Shown here piece after piece: positions 1 to 6,584 of a stretch of 45,128 nt of DNA. The stretch's first letter is position 1. Every line of letters begins with the position of its first letter. Position numbers and translations under genes: made by a program. The stretch comes from Deltaproteobacteria bacterium Ga0077550 (GTDB taxonomy: Bacteria > Myxococcota_A > Polyangia > Nannocystales > Nannocystaceae): positions 1 to 45,128 of the forward strand of contig LNFB01000108.1 in NCBI GenBank assembly GCA_001464385.1, in the 5' to 3' direction. Under the pieces are notes generated by a model. That model was not told where the DNA came from and made no database searches. It saw nothing but the letters and a program-made list of their open reading frames with translations.

Positions 1-536
1 TGGGGCCGCGCGAGGCGCTTGCCGTTCAGCTCCCACGTCACCATCACGTCGTCGGCGAGCGCCTCGTCGCGGCGCACGTTCGAGGTGTAGCCGTGCGCGG
101 CCTCGAAGATCACGTGGCGCGCCGAGTCCTTCACGCCGGCCTTCGCGGCGAGGTCCTTCACGCGCACGCCCTTCCACAGGCCGCCGAGCAGCGTCCACCC
201 GGTCACACAGTGCACGTCCAGCGATTGCTCGACCGCACCGAGGGCGACGAGCTCCGCGAAGGTCAGCTCGAAGGGGCTCTCGACCTCGCCGTGCACGCGC
301 AGCCGGAACGCCGACGCGGCCGGATCCCCCGGTTCGCCGCCCATCGGCTTCAGCGCCTCGATCACGCGCTGGCCGGGCGGCACGCGCGGGCGGCCGTCGG
401 TGCGGCTCTCGGCCTGGGCCTCGCGGCCGGACAGGAAGTAGAGCCCGCCCGCCATCGCGGTGATGACGGTGCCGGCGGAGGCGCGCAGCAGGAATTCGCG
501 GCGGGCGATCGACTGTCTGAGGTCGGCGTCGGTCAT
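1..536 (-). CDS. Tat-exported molybdopterin oxidoreductase, sulfite oxidase/MsrP-like (partial)
   Basis: The first 178 residues are present; the C-terminus lies beyond the left edge. Residues 12-16 read RREFL, a twin-arginine motif, followed by a hydrophobic stretch (about 17-37), so export of a folded cofactor protein by the Tat system is likely. Residues about 77-178 match the sulfite oxidase-type molybdopterin domain: Cys110 in DVHCVTGW is the expected molybdenum-ligating cysteine, followed by W..L.G..W.GV. The family transfers oxygen or electrons at a Mo-pterin centre in the periplasm (sulfite oxidase, MsrP/YedY-like); the substrate cannot be told from this fragment. The ATG at 536 has no strong Shine-Dalgarno sequence, and a hairpin lies in the leader (554-580). 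The gene is divergent from serC. Confidence 0.85.
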   Translation of the reverse strand, partial: MTDADLRQSIARREFLLRASAGTVITAMAGGLYFLSGREAQAESRTDGRPRVPPGQRVIEALKPMGGEPGDPAASAFRLRVHGEVESPFELTFAELVALGAVEQSLDVHCVTGWTLLGGLWKGVRVKDLAAKAGVKDSARHVIFEAAHGYTSNVRRDEALADDVMVTWELNGKRLARP

Positions 537-553
537 GGTGGCTCGTGTTCGGG

Positions 554-580
554 GCGGACCCCGACCCGGTGGGGGTCCGC
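554..580. repeat. 9-bp inverted repeat (hairpin) in the oxidoreductase leader
   Basis: GCGGACCCC (554-562) pairs perfectly with GGGGTCCGC (572-580) across a 9-nt loop, 18 nt upstream of the oxidoreductase ATG at 536. A possible -10 (TACCCT on the minus strand, about 614-619) lies further upstream, so this hairpin would be in the 5' leader. Its role is unknown. Confidence 0.4.
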
Positions 581-788
581 TTCTGGGTCTGCGGCAGGAC
601 CCGCGGTCTGTCCAGGGTATGCGACGCGGGGCCCGCGGGTTACCGCCCCGCGACGGTCGCCCGGGCAGTACGCCGCCGGCGGCCGATGCGGATCGCCGCG
701 CGATCGTGGCGGCAGGCCGGCCCTGCGGCGTGCGGGACCCTCGAGCCGACGCGCCCGGGCCGCCCGAGCCCGGCGCCGATGGCCCTGA

Positions 789-794
789 TAAGGT
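789..794 (+). promoter_or_regulatory. Putative -10 (TAAGGT) of serC
   Basis: TAAGGT ends 6 nt before the serC ATG at 801. With normal -10 to +1 spacing, transcription would begin at or next to the A of the ATG. One of about sixteen similar cases in the window. Confidence 0.45.
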
Positions 795-800
795 CCGCCC

Positions 801-1916
801 ATGACTCGGCCGTTCAACCTCTCGGCGGGCCCCGCGATCCTGCCGCCCGCGGTCCTCACCCGCACCGCCGCCGCCATCGGTGAGCTCGCGATCCCCGGCG
901 ACGACTCGCTCGAGTCACGGCTGTCGATCCTCGAGATCAGCCACCGCAGCAAGAGCTTCGACGGGATCCACCACGCCGCGATGGACCTCTGCCACGACGT
1001 GCTCGGGATCCCCCGCACCCACAAGGTGCTGTTCCTGCAGGGCGGCGCGAGCACGCAGTTCGCGATGGTGCCGATGAACCTGCGCCAGGCCGACAAGGCC
1101 GCGTGCTACGTCGACACGGGCGTCTGGGCGGCCAAGGCGATCAGCGAGAGCAAGCTGTTCGGCGAGACCAAGGTCATCGCGAGCTCGGGCCCCAAGCACG
1201 ACCACATCCCGGCGATGCCCGGCGCCGACGCGTACGCGGGCGCGAGCTACGTCCACCTCACCAGCAACAACACGATCTTCGGCACCGAGTGGGAGCAGCT
1301 GCCCGCGCTCGAGGGCGACGTGCCGCTCGTGGTCGATCTGTCGTCGAACATCGGCAGCCGACCGATGGGCATCGAGAACGTCGCGCTCGGCTACGCCGGC
1401 GCGCAGAAGAACCTCGGGCCGTCGGGCGTCACCGTCGTGTTCATCCGCGAGGATCTGGTCGAGCGCCGCGGCGTCGGGCCGGTGCCGACGATGCTCCGGT
1501 ACGCCACGCACGTGGCCGAGGACAGCCTCTACAACACGCCCAACACCTTCGGCATCCTCGTGCTGCACCACGTGCTCGAGTGGATGCGGGACAACGGCGG
1601 CGTCGCCGGCATCGCGGCCATCAACGCGCGCAAGGCCGCGGCGCTGTACGAGCTGCTCGACGCCAGCGCGCTGTACCGGGCCCACGCCAAGCCGGGCAGC
1701 CGCTCGCGCATGAACGTCACCTGGACGCTGGGCGGCGCCACCGATGCCGAGGCCGCGACCAAGCGGTTCCTGTCGTCGGCAGAGAAGGCCGGCTTCTCGG
1801 GACTGAAGGGCCACCGCCTGGTCGGGGGCTGCCGCGCCTCGATCTACAACGCGTTCCCCGAGGCCGGCGTCACCGCGCTCGTGGAGTTCATGCGCGAGTT
1901 CGAACGGACCGCGTGA
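801..1916 (+). CDS. serC: Phosphoserine aminotransferase
   Basis: 371 residues, the normal family length. SerC is a PLP-dependent class V aminotransferase that converts 3-phosphohydroxypyruvate plus glutamate to O-phosphoserine (serine pathway) and acts in pyridoxal phosphate synthesis in some bacteria. Recognisable blocks: FNLSAGPAILP at the N-terminus (residues 5-15), EISHRSKSF, the PLP-lysine motif GYAGAQKNLGPSG with Lys203, FNTP-type NTPNTF, and the C-terminal KGHR.VGG.RASIYNA. The start fits the family N-terminus and a TAAGGT -10 six nt upstream. The SUFU-domain gene follows two nucleotides after the stop, so the two are probably co-transcribed. Confidence 0.97.
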   Translation: MTRPFNLSAGPAILPPAVLTRTAAAIGELAIPGDDSLESRLSILEISHRSKSFDGIHHAAMDLCHDVLGIPRTHKVLFLQGGASTQFAMVPMNLRQADKAACYVDTGVWAAKAISESKLFGETKVIASSGPKHDHIPAMPGADAYAGASYVHLTSNNTIFGTEWEQLPALEGDVPLVVDLSSNIGSRPMGIENVALGYAGAQKNLGPSGVTVVFIREDLVERRGVGPVPTMLRYATHVAEDSLYNTPNTFGILVLHHVLEWMRDNGGVAGIAAINARKAAALYELLDASALYRAHAKPGSRSRMNVTWTLGGATDAEAATKRFLSSAEKAGFSGLKGHRLVGGCRASIYNAFPEAGVTALVEFMREFERTA

Positions 1917-1918
1917 CG

Positions 1919-2602
1919 ATGGCCTCCGACGACTATCCGATCGCCGCGCCCGGGTGGGCGTCGCTGGACCAGGCGTGCGCGATCGTCCACCCCGACGCGC
2001 TGCCGCACCAGTTCACCAGCGCGACGCCCTACGATCTCGACAGCCGCAACCCGCTGCCGGCGGTGTGCGTCTGGGAGACGCGCGATGGGCAGTGGCACTA
2101 CGTCACGTACGGGCTGTCGGAGCTGTTCGAGAAGTCGTCGCCGCAGCCCGACATCTCGGGCTTCGGCTTCGAACTCGGGCTCCGACTGCGGCGCGAGCCC
2201 GGGGCCGATCGCCCGCCGGTGTGGCCGTTGGTGCTGCTGCAGGGCATCGGGCACTACGTGATGTCGGGCCACGGCGAGCTCGACAGCGGTCACATCGTGG
2301 CGCTGGACAGCCCGATCACCGGCAGCTCGGGGGTACCCACGGCGCTCGAGGGCGTGGTGTGCGTGCCCGATCCGCAGGTCGGGAAGATCGACACGGTCCA
2401 CGGCAGCGTGCTGTTCCTGCTGCTCGTCGGCCTCGCCGCCGACGAGCTCGCCGCGATGAACGACTGGGATCTGGCGCGCAAGGTCGGCCTGGTCAACGAG
2501 CTCGCGCCCGACGGCGTGACCGATGTGGGCCGTCGCAGCTGGCGGACCGATCCCCGCCGCAGCGCGACCTTCCGCCGCTACGAGCTGAAGGTCCTGCTCT
2601 GA
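1919..2602 (+). CDS. SUFU-domain (suppressor of fused-like) protein
   Basis: 227 residues, cytoplasmic, no signal peptide or membrane segment. The features of bacterial SUFU-domain proteins are visible: an N-terminal segment around H..ALPHQF, DSRNPLP...VW, HYVTYGLSELF, then GFELGLRL, WP..LLQ.I..YV and a C-terminal H.....FLLLVGL..DEL. Bacterial SUFU proteins are common single-domain proteins of uncertain function; comparative genomics has suggested some are immunity proteins of polymorphic toxin systems, but no toxin gene is visible here. The start ATG lies 2 nt after the serC TGA, suggesting translational coupling. Nothing in the sequence ties it to serine metabolism. Confidence 0.85.
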   Translation: MASDDYPIAAPGWASLDQACAIVHPDALPHQFTSATPYDLDSRNPLPAVCVWETRDGQWHYVTYGLSELFEKSSPQPDISGFGFELGLRLRREPGADRPPVWPLVLLQGIGHYVMSGHGELDSGHIVALDSPITGSSGVPTALEGVVCVPDPQVGKIDTVHGSVLFLLLVGLAADELAAMNDWDLARKVGLVNELAPDGVTDVGRRSWRTDPRRSATFRRYELKVLL

Positions 2603-2650
2603 CGGGGCCCTCCCGCGCACCGGGATTGCGGGGCGCACCGGGGATCGGTC

Positions 2651-2656
2651 TATACT
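2651..2656 (+). promoter_or_regulatory. -10 element TATACT of a probably leaderless gene
   Basis: TATACT is near-consensus and ends 6 nt before GTG 2663. A TTGCGG at 2626-2631 (19-bp spacer) could be the -35. The predicted transcription start coincides with the start codon. Confidence 0.6.
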
Positions 2657-2662
2657 GATCTC

Positions 2663-3478
2663 GTGGGCGCTCCCCGTCTCGCCGCTTCGGCCCTCGCCGT
2701 GCTCCTGGGCTGTGCCACGGGCGGCGAGTCCGGGGGCGACGACGCCGCGAGCTTCGGTCCGGGCATGACGAGCAGCCCCACGGGGGCCTCCGGCGGCACC
2801 GACGTCGGAGACACCTCGGCCGGCTCTGCGTCGGGCAGCGGCAACTCGAACAGCGCGGGCTCGTCGGCCGACTCGGCCCCCGATCCCGACTGCGAGGACG
2901 AGGACGGCGACGGCTACGGGGTCAACTGCAACGCGGGCGAGGACTGCGACGACGACGATCCCGATCGCAACCCCGGCGCGCCCGAGACCTGCGACGGCGT
3001 CGACGAGAACTGCGACGACATGGTCGACAACGGCTGCGAGTGCCCCGACGACGGCGTCAGCGGCAACTGCAACATGCCCACCGATGTCGGGATGCTCGTG
3101 GCGGGCGACAACAAGCTCGGCGTGGTCGGCAACCTCCCGGCCGACGGCGCGTTCGACTGGTACGTCGTGCACTACCCGACGATGGCGCGCCCCGGCGAGG
3201 GCACGCCGACGATCCAGTTCGCGATCAACGAGGGCGACGCGTTCGTGTTCGACGTGGTCACCGGTCAGTGCGACGCGGCCGGGGCGACGTGCACCTCGGG
3301 CGGCAACGCCGGCGTCGCGCTGGGCCTGACGAGCTGGAGCTTCGTCGACGACGACGCCGGTTGCTGCACGCCGCCGATGGACTCGCTGGTTGCGTGGCCG
3401 AACGACCTGTTCCTGCGGGTGTATCGCACGAACGGTGGATCGAGCTGCGCGGCGTATCAGCTGCAGTTTTCGCGGTAG
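2663..3478 (+). CDS. Lipoprotein with MopE-type metal-binding motif
   Basis: 271 residues from GTG. A short signal peptide ends in the lipobox LLGC (Cys17), then a Gly/Ser/Asp linker to about residue 74. Residues 77-123 carry the acidic motif CEDEDGDGYG...DCDDDDP...NPGAPE.CDGVDENC, typical of the 'putative metal-binding' MopE-like motif in myxobacterial surface proteins (probably Ca2+ or another divalent metal). The remainder (about 140-271) is a beta-rich domain with paired cysteines and no recognised family. Probably on the outer membrane surface or in the periplasm. The GTG start is supported by the TATACT 6 nt upstream; there is no Shine-Dalgarno sequence. A strong hairpin begins at the stop codon. 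Confidence 0.75.
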   Translation: MGAPRLAASALAVLLGCATGGESGGDDAASFGPGMTSSPTGASGGTDVGDTSAGSASGSGNSNSAGSSADSAPDPDCEDEDGDGYGVNCNAGEDCDDDDPDRNPGAPETCDGVDENCDDMVDNGCECPDDGVSGNCNMPTDVGMLVAGDNKLGVVGNLPADGAFDWYVVHYPTMARPGEGTPTIQFAINEGDAFVFDVVTGQCDAAGATCTSGGNAGVALGLTSWSFVDDDAGCCTPPMDSLVAWPNDLFLRVYRTNGGSSCAAYQLQFSR

Positions 3479-3520
3479 CGGGGTGCGGAAGAACGCGAAG
3501 CGTTCTTCCGAACACCCCGC
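3478..3520 (+). terminator. Large hairpin after the MopE-like lipoprotein gene
   Basis: CGGAAGAACGC (3486-3496) and GCGTTCTTCCG (3500-3510) form an 11-bp perfect stem with a GAA loop. After a 2-nt bulge (AA 3511-3512) the stem extends by 8 bp (GCGGGGTG 3478-3485 with CACCCCGC 3513-3520). It begins at the stop codon. No T-tract follows, so it is either a U-less terminator or a 3'-end stabilising structure. Confidence 0.55.
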
Positions 3521-3521
3521 T

Positions 3522-3556
3522 CCGTGCCCGTGCCCGTGCCCGTGCCCGTGCCCGCC
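3522..3556. repeat. Tandem hexanucleotide repeat (GTGCCC)n
   Basis: Five perfect GTGCCC units (3524-3553) with partial flanks, immediately downstream of the 3478-3520 hairpin. It is intergenic, and the Ala-Arg/Pro-Cys readings it creates are not genes. Such tracts are prone to slippage. Confidence 0.85.
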
Positions 3557-3890
3557 CGTAACCGTGCAGTGCCCCGCGGCAAAATCGCCTCCGCCCGCGC
3601 GCCCGAAATCCCGCGGCCTCGCGCGACTCACCGCTGACGCCATGGCTCGACCCGCCGCACACCCCTCCGAGATGTCCGCTCCCGCCGCGGGTCAGCCCTC
3701 CTCGCCGTAACACGACGCAGCGCCGCGACGATCCGGCGAGTGACGCGTCCCTGGCCGATTCGGCCCCGGGCACGCGCTCCCGCAGGGTCGACCGTCGATC
3801 CGCGTGATGCCGCCCTCACCACCCTCGCGTTGACGTGACGGATCGCCCGAGCTCTCGGGGGGACGCCGCGTCCGCGCGACCAGGACCCCC
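3557..3890. other. Intergenic stretch without a recognised gene
   Basis: I see no supported coding frame. A 22-codon frame at 3642-3710 lacks a ribosome binding site or any homology cue. TTGACG at about 3830 could be a -35, but no convincing -10 follows it before the ATG at 3891. GC-rich throughout. Confidence 0.4.
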
Positions 3891-4688
3891 ATGAACACCT
3901 CGACTCGATCCCACCGTCATCCACTCGCGCTCGCGCTGCTCCTCCCGTTCGCCCTCGTCGCGGCGTGCGACGACGGCGGCACGCAGGACGACGACGACAG
4001 CGCCACCGACGGCGACGACACCGGCGACGACACGCGCGAGTGGGAGCTCGTCGATCTCGACGACGCGCCCGGGGGCAAGGACGGCGCTGCGTGGGCCGCC
4101 GCGTGGTGGCGCTGGGCGATGGCCCAGCCGGCGACCGGGCACCCGCTGCTCGCCGACGCGGACGCCTGCGCCGGTCAGGCCGGGCCGGTGGTCTTCCTCG
4201 GCTCGCTCGCCGCCCTGAGCGACGGCACGGGGCCCGTTCCGCTCGCGCATCGCTGCACGATCGCCGAGGGCACGCTGGTGCTGTTGCCGGTCGTCAACAC
4301 CACCGCCGACAACGCGGCGATGGTCGGTCCGACGTGGGAGGACGACGACGCGCTGTCGGCCCGCGCCTCGGCCTTCGTCGACGGGATGGACGTGCTCGTG
4401 CTCGACGTCGACGGCGACAAGCTCGTCGCCGACGCGCTCGATCCCCTGCGCGTCGGGCCCTATCGCGGCGACTACCGGGTCGCGGACACCGACGGCGTGC
4501 CGGCGTTCTTCGGCCACCCGCCGGCGCAGGGCGACGTCGACCCGAGCTACGGGGACGGCGTCTACGCGATGCTCCGCCTGTCCGCGGGCACGCACACGAT
4601 CACCACCGCGGCCCTCGACGTGCGCGACCCGGCCGAGCCCGACGACGACTTCGCGGCGACGCTGACGTTCACGATCGTCGTCGAGTGA
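3891..4688 (+). CDS. Lipoprotein, hypothetical (conserved WWRWA motif)
   Basis: 265 residues. Signal peptide with basic n-region and LALALLLPFALVAAC lipobox (Cys26), then an Asp/Thr/Gly-rich linker to about residue 48. The folded part begins near residue 60 with AAWWRWAMAQP...HPLL and a Cys-containing G..GPVVFL, then a TC.I..GT....PVVN motif. This resembles an unnamed family of secreted bacterial proteins with WWQWA-type motifs, recalled only by pattern. The C-terminus (about 215-265) looks like a beta-strand domain. Function unknown; predicted to be membrane-anchored outside the cytoplasm. No clear promoter or Shine-Dalgarno sequence precedes the ATG. Confidence 0.65.
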   Translation: MNTSTRSHRHPLALALLLPFALVAACDDGGTQDDDDSATDGDDTGDDTREWELVDLDDAPGGKDGAAWAAAWWRWAMAQPATGHPLLADADACAGQAGPVVFLGSLAALSDGTGPVPLAHRCTIAEGTLVLLPVVNTTADNAAMVGPTWEDDDALSARASAFVDGMDVLVLDVDGDKLVADALDPLRVGPYRGDYRVADTDGVPAFFGHPPAQGDVDPSYGDGVYAMLRLSAGTHTITTAALDVRDPAEPDDDFAATLTFTIVVE

Positions 4689-4790
4689 ACGGCACGTCTC
4701 CGACCACCGCGGATGCGACAACCCTCGACGAGCGGCGTCGATCCGCCTGACGTCGTCGCCAACGACGTGGAGCCGCCGCCGTGACGAGAA

Positions 4791-4827
4791 ACTCGGCGCG
4801 CGTGGAAAGGCGCCGAGTCCACGCGCG
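4791..4827 (+). promoter_or_regulatory. Two mutually exclusive hairpins before the 4839 gene
   Basis: Stem A: ACTCGGCGC (4791-4799) with GCGCCGAGT (4810-4818). Stem B: CGCGCGTGG (4797-4805) with CCACGCGCG (4819-4827). Both are 9-bp perfect, share bases 4797-4799 and end 12 nt before the ATG at 4839. The geometry suggests an either/or RNA switch or a DNA site; the function is not known. Confidence 0.45.
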
Positions 4828-4838
4828 TTGGACGTCCC

Positions 4839-5453
4839 ATGCGCCTCGACATGATCTTCGGGACGGTGTTGATCGGCATGACCGCGTGCGGACCCAAGGG
4901 CGGCGAGCCGTCGACTGCGGCTCCGTCCGTGCAGGAGCCTCGCGCCCGTGACATCGACGCGTCCGACTCGGAGCAGGTGCCGACCGAGCCGGCAGCGGCC
5001 ACGGATCCGGTCACGGATCCGGCCACAACCACGGACCCTCCCGCGCCCCCCTCCGTCGTCCGCCTCGGGCCCGGCGACGCGACGCTCGTGGGCCGAGTCC
5101 TCGACCGCGACGGCCACGCGTGGGCCGGTGTCTCCGTGGTGGTCGTGCCCGACTGCGCCGAGGGGGCGGCCGTGGTCACCGATGCGTCGGGCGGCTTCTC
5201 CGTGGGCGGCTTGCCGGACTGTCCCACGGTCGTCGTGGCAACCATCGACGGAGCCTCCGACGAGATCCTGCTGCGACCGCGCGGCAAGCTCATGGAGGCC
5301 ACGCTGCGACCGCGATGCAGCGACGATGTCATCCTCATCGACGCACTTGCCGCGACGGGGAGCGAACCGCCGCCGGCGTCGGCGCGGCCGAAGCCGCCGC
5401 GCCGCGTTCCCTGTCCCGACCGCGGTCGCGATCGGTCGCGCGCCGAGCGATGA
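4839..5453 (+). CDS. Lipoprotein with carboxypeptidase-regulatory-like domain
   Basis: 204 residues. A short signal peptide ends in GMTAC (Cys17), followed by a Thr/Pro/Asp/Glu-rich linker (to about residue 72). Residues about 78-150 read as one carboxypeptidase-regulatory-like (Ig-like) beta-sandwich: ATLVGRVLDRDGHAWAGVSV, then TDASGGFSVGGLP, the usual 'G.V.D..G.P..G..V......TD..G.F....L' pattern. Such domains stabilise or display surface proteins and have no catalytic role. The C-terminal 40 residues are Pro/Arg-rich and probably disordered. Paired alternative hairpins lie immediately upstream (4791-4827). It is convergent with the sigma factor gene, with 11 nt between stops. Confidence 0.65.
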   Translation: MRLDMIFGTVLIGMTACGPKGGEPSTAAPSVQEPRARDIDASDSEQVPTEPAAATDPVTDPATTTDPPAPPSVVRLGPGDATLVGRVLDRDGHAWAGVSVVVVPDCAEGAAVVTDASGGFSVGGLPDCPTVVVATIDGASDEILLRPRGKLMEATLRPRCSDDVILIDALAATGSEPPPASARPKPPRRVPCPDRGRDRSRAER

Positions 5454-5464
5454 ACTTCCGTCGA

Positions 5465-6094
5465 CTACGTGGTGGGGCCGGCCGTCCCTCCCGCGGGGCG
5501 CAGCGAGCGGGCCCAGTCCTCGAGCTTCGCCACGGTGGACTCGACGTCCTCGCCGGCCTTGGAGAGGGTGTCGAGGGCGGCGCGCAGGTCGAGCTTCGCG
5601 GCGCGCAGGCGGCCGCGGATCGTGCCCTCGGGCGTGCTGAACACCTCGCCGAGCTTGGCCGCGGAGAGGTCCTCCCAGTAGTAGAGCTCGAGCAGCGTCT
5701 GCGACTCGAGCGGGATCCGGCGAAGGGCGTGGAGCAGCAGCTTCTGCTCGCGGGCCTGCGCCACGGCGGTGCTGGGACCGGCGCCCAGGTCGACCAGCGA
5801 GGCCTGACTCAGGTCGACCTCGCCGCGCTGCCTCGATCGGATCCACAGGCTCAGCACGTTGCGGGCGATCGCGAACATCCACGTGCGGAAGCTGGCGTCG
5901 CTGCGGAACCGCTCGATGCCCTCGGCGGACGCGGTGAAGGTCCGCTGCACCAGCTCCTCGACGTCGCCCTGCGCGTCGACCTTGTTGGAGAAGAAGCGGT
6001 GCAGCGACGGGAGGTGCCGGCGGATCAAGGTGCCGCCGGCGGTGCGATCGCCGGCCTTCCAAGCGAGCACGAGATCGCGATCGTCGCTGGACAC
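5465..6094 (-). CDS. ECF-like sigma-70 family RNA polymerase sigma factor
   Basis: 209 residues from GTG 6094. Region 2 is visible at about residues 27-95 (LHRFF..KV....DVEELVQRTF, then FRTWMFAIARNVL..W.R) and region 4 at about 125-180 (LRRIPLESQTLLELYYWEDLS, with TPEGTIRGRLRAAK as the recognition helix). No region 1.1 or region 3, as in ECF/group IV factors. The GTG start is preferred because TACCAT (a -10) lies 6 nt upstream and the protein begins next to the conserved region. It lies 58 nt downstream of the small 143-aa gene and, beyond it, the Ser/Thr kinase, all leftward. This suggests a kinase-linked regulatory cassette in which the sigma gene can also be transcribed from its own promoter. 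Confidence 0.85.
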   Translation of the reverse strand: MSSDDRDLVLAWKAGDRTAGGTLIRRHLPSLHRFFSNKVDAQGDVEELVQRTFTASAEGIERFRSDASFRTWMFAIARNVLSLWIRSRQRGEVDLSQASLVDLGAGPSTAVAQAREQKLLLHALRRIPLESQTLLELYYWEDLSAAKLGEVFSTPEGTIRGRLRAAKLDLRAALDTLSKAGEDVESTVAKLEDWARSLRPAGGTAGPTT

Positions 6095-6100
6095 CGCGCG

Positions 6101-6106
6101 ATGGTA
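6101..6106 (-). promoter_or_regulatory. -10 element TACCAT of the sigma factor gene
   Basis: TACCAT on the minus strand ends 6 nt before GTG 6094, the same geometry as at 2663, 22964, 35099 and 40738. This gives the sigma gene its own leaderless promoter inside the kinase cassette. Confidence 0.5.
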
Positions 6107-6152
6107 GCAGCCGGACTGCCGCGGGCGGGGCAAACCGGCGGACCCGAGTCCG

Positions 6153-6584
6153 TCAGCGGTTGCGGGACTTGATGAGGTTGATCGTGACCCGCGGCGGCAT
6201 GCTGGCCTGGGCGTGCCCGTCGGGAACGCCATCGAGCAGCACGCACTCGCTGTAGTAGAGCCGGAGGGTCTCCTCTTCGGCGGCCATCGTGTGGATCTGG
6301 GTCGTGCCCGCTGCGAGCTCCCCCGAGGCGCGCCCAATCGCCCACGTCACCGTCGGCCGATCCCCGACGCAGAGCCGCGCGTTGACGATGCGCACCACGA
6401 AGGGCTCCCGGATCCGCAGCGTCCCGGCCTGCGGCTCACACAGCACGCACTCCAGGCCGTGGTCGAGGCAAGACACCGTGCTCACGCGGATCTCCGGGGT
6501 CGTGACCTCCTGTGCGCCTCCTGGGCGCATGCCGTCATTGGTGCCCACGTCGTCGTCTCGGCCGAGTTCGTCGTCCATGCTCAT
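6153..6584 (-). CDS. Hypothetical protein between kinase and sigma factor
   Basis: 143 residues, not recognised. The N-terminus (1-28) is acidic and Gly-rich, the rest predicted beta-rich, with cysteines clustered at residues about 39-50 (SCLDHGLECVLCEPQ), one in ARLCVGD and one in YSECVLL. No signal peptide or membrane segment. The ATG at 6584 has a good Shine-Dalgarno sequence (AAGGAG, 7 nt before it) and overlaps the kinase stop in an ATGA, so it is translationally coupled to the kinase. It could be a kinase substrate or a regulator of the downstream sigma factor, possibly redox- or metal-sensing through its cysteines. That role is inferred from position only. Confidence 0.75.
   Translation of the reverse strand: MSMDDELGRDDDVGTNDGMRPGGAQEVTTPEIRVSTVSCLDHGLECVLCEPQAGTLRIREPFVVRIVNARLCVGDRPTVTWAIGRASGELAAGTTQIHTMAAEEETLRLYYSECVLLDGVPDGHAQASMPPRVTINLIKSRNR

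Noticed and set aside
1844..3643. Minus-strand frame of 599 codons containing His-Gly repeats
   Set aside because: The His-Gly run is the reverse reading of the GTGCCC repeat tract; the rest is antisense to the SUFU and MopE-like genes.
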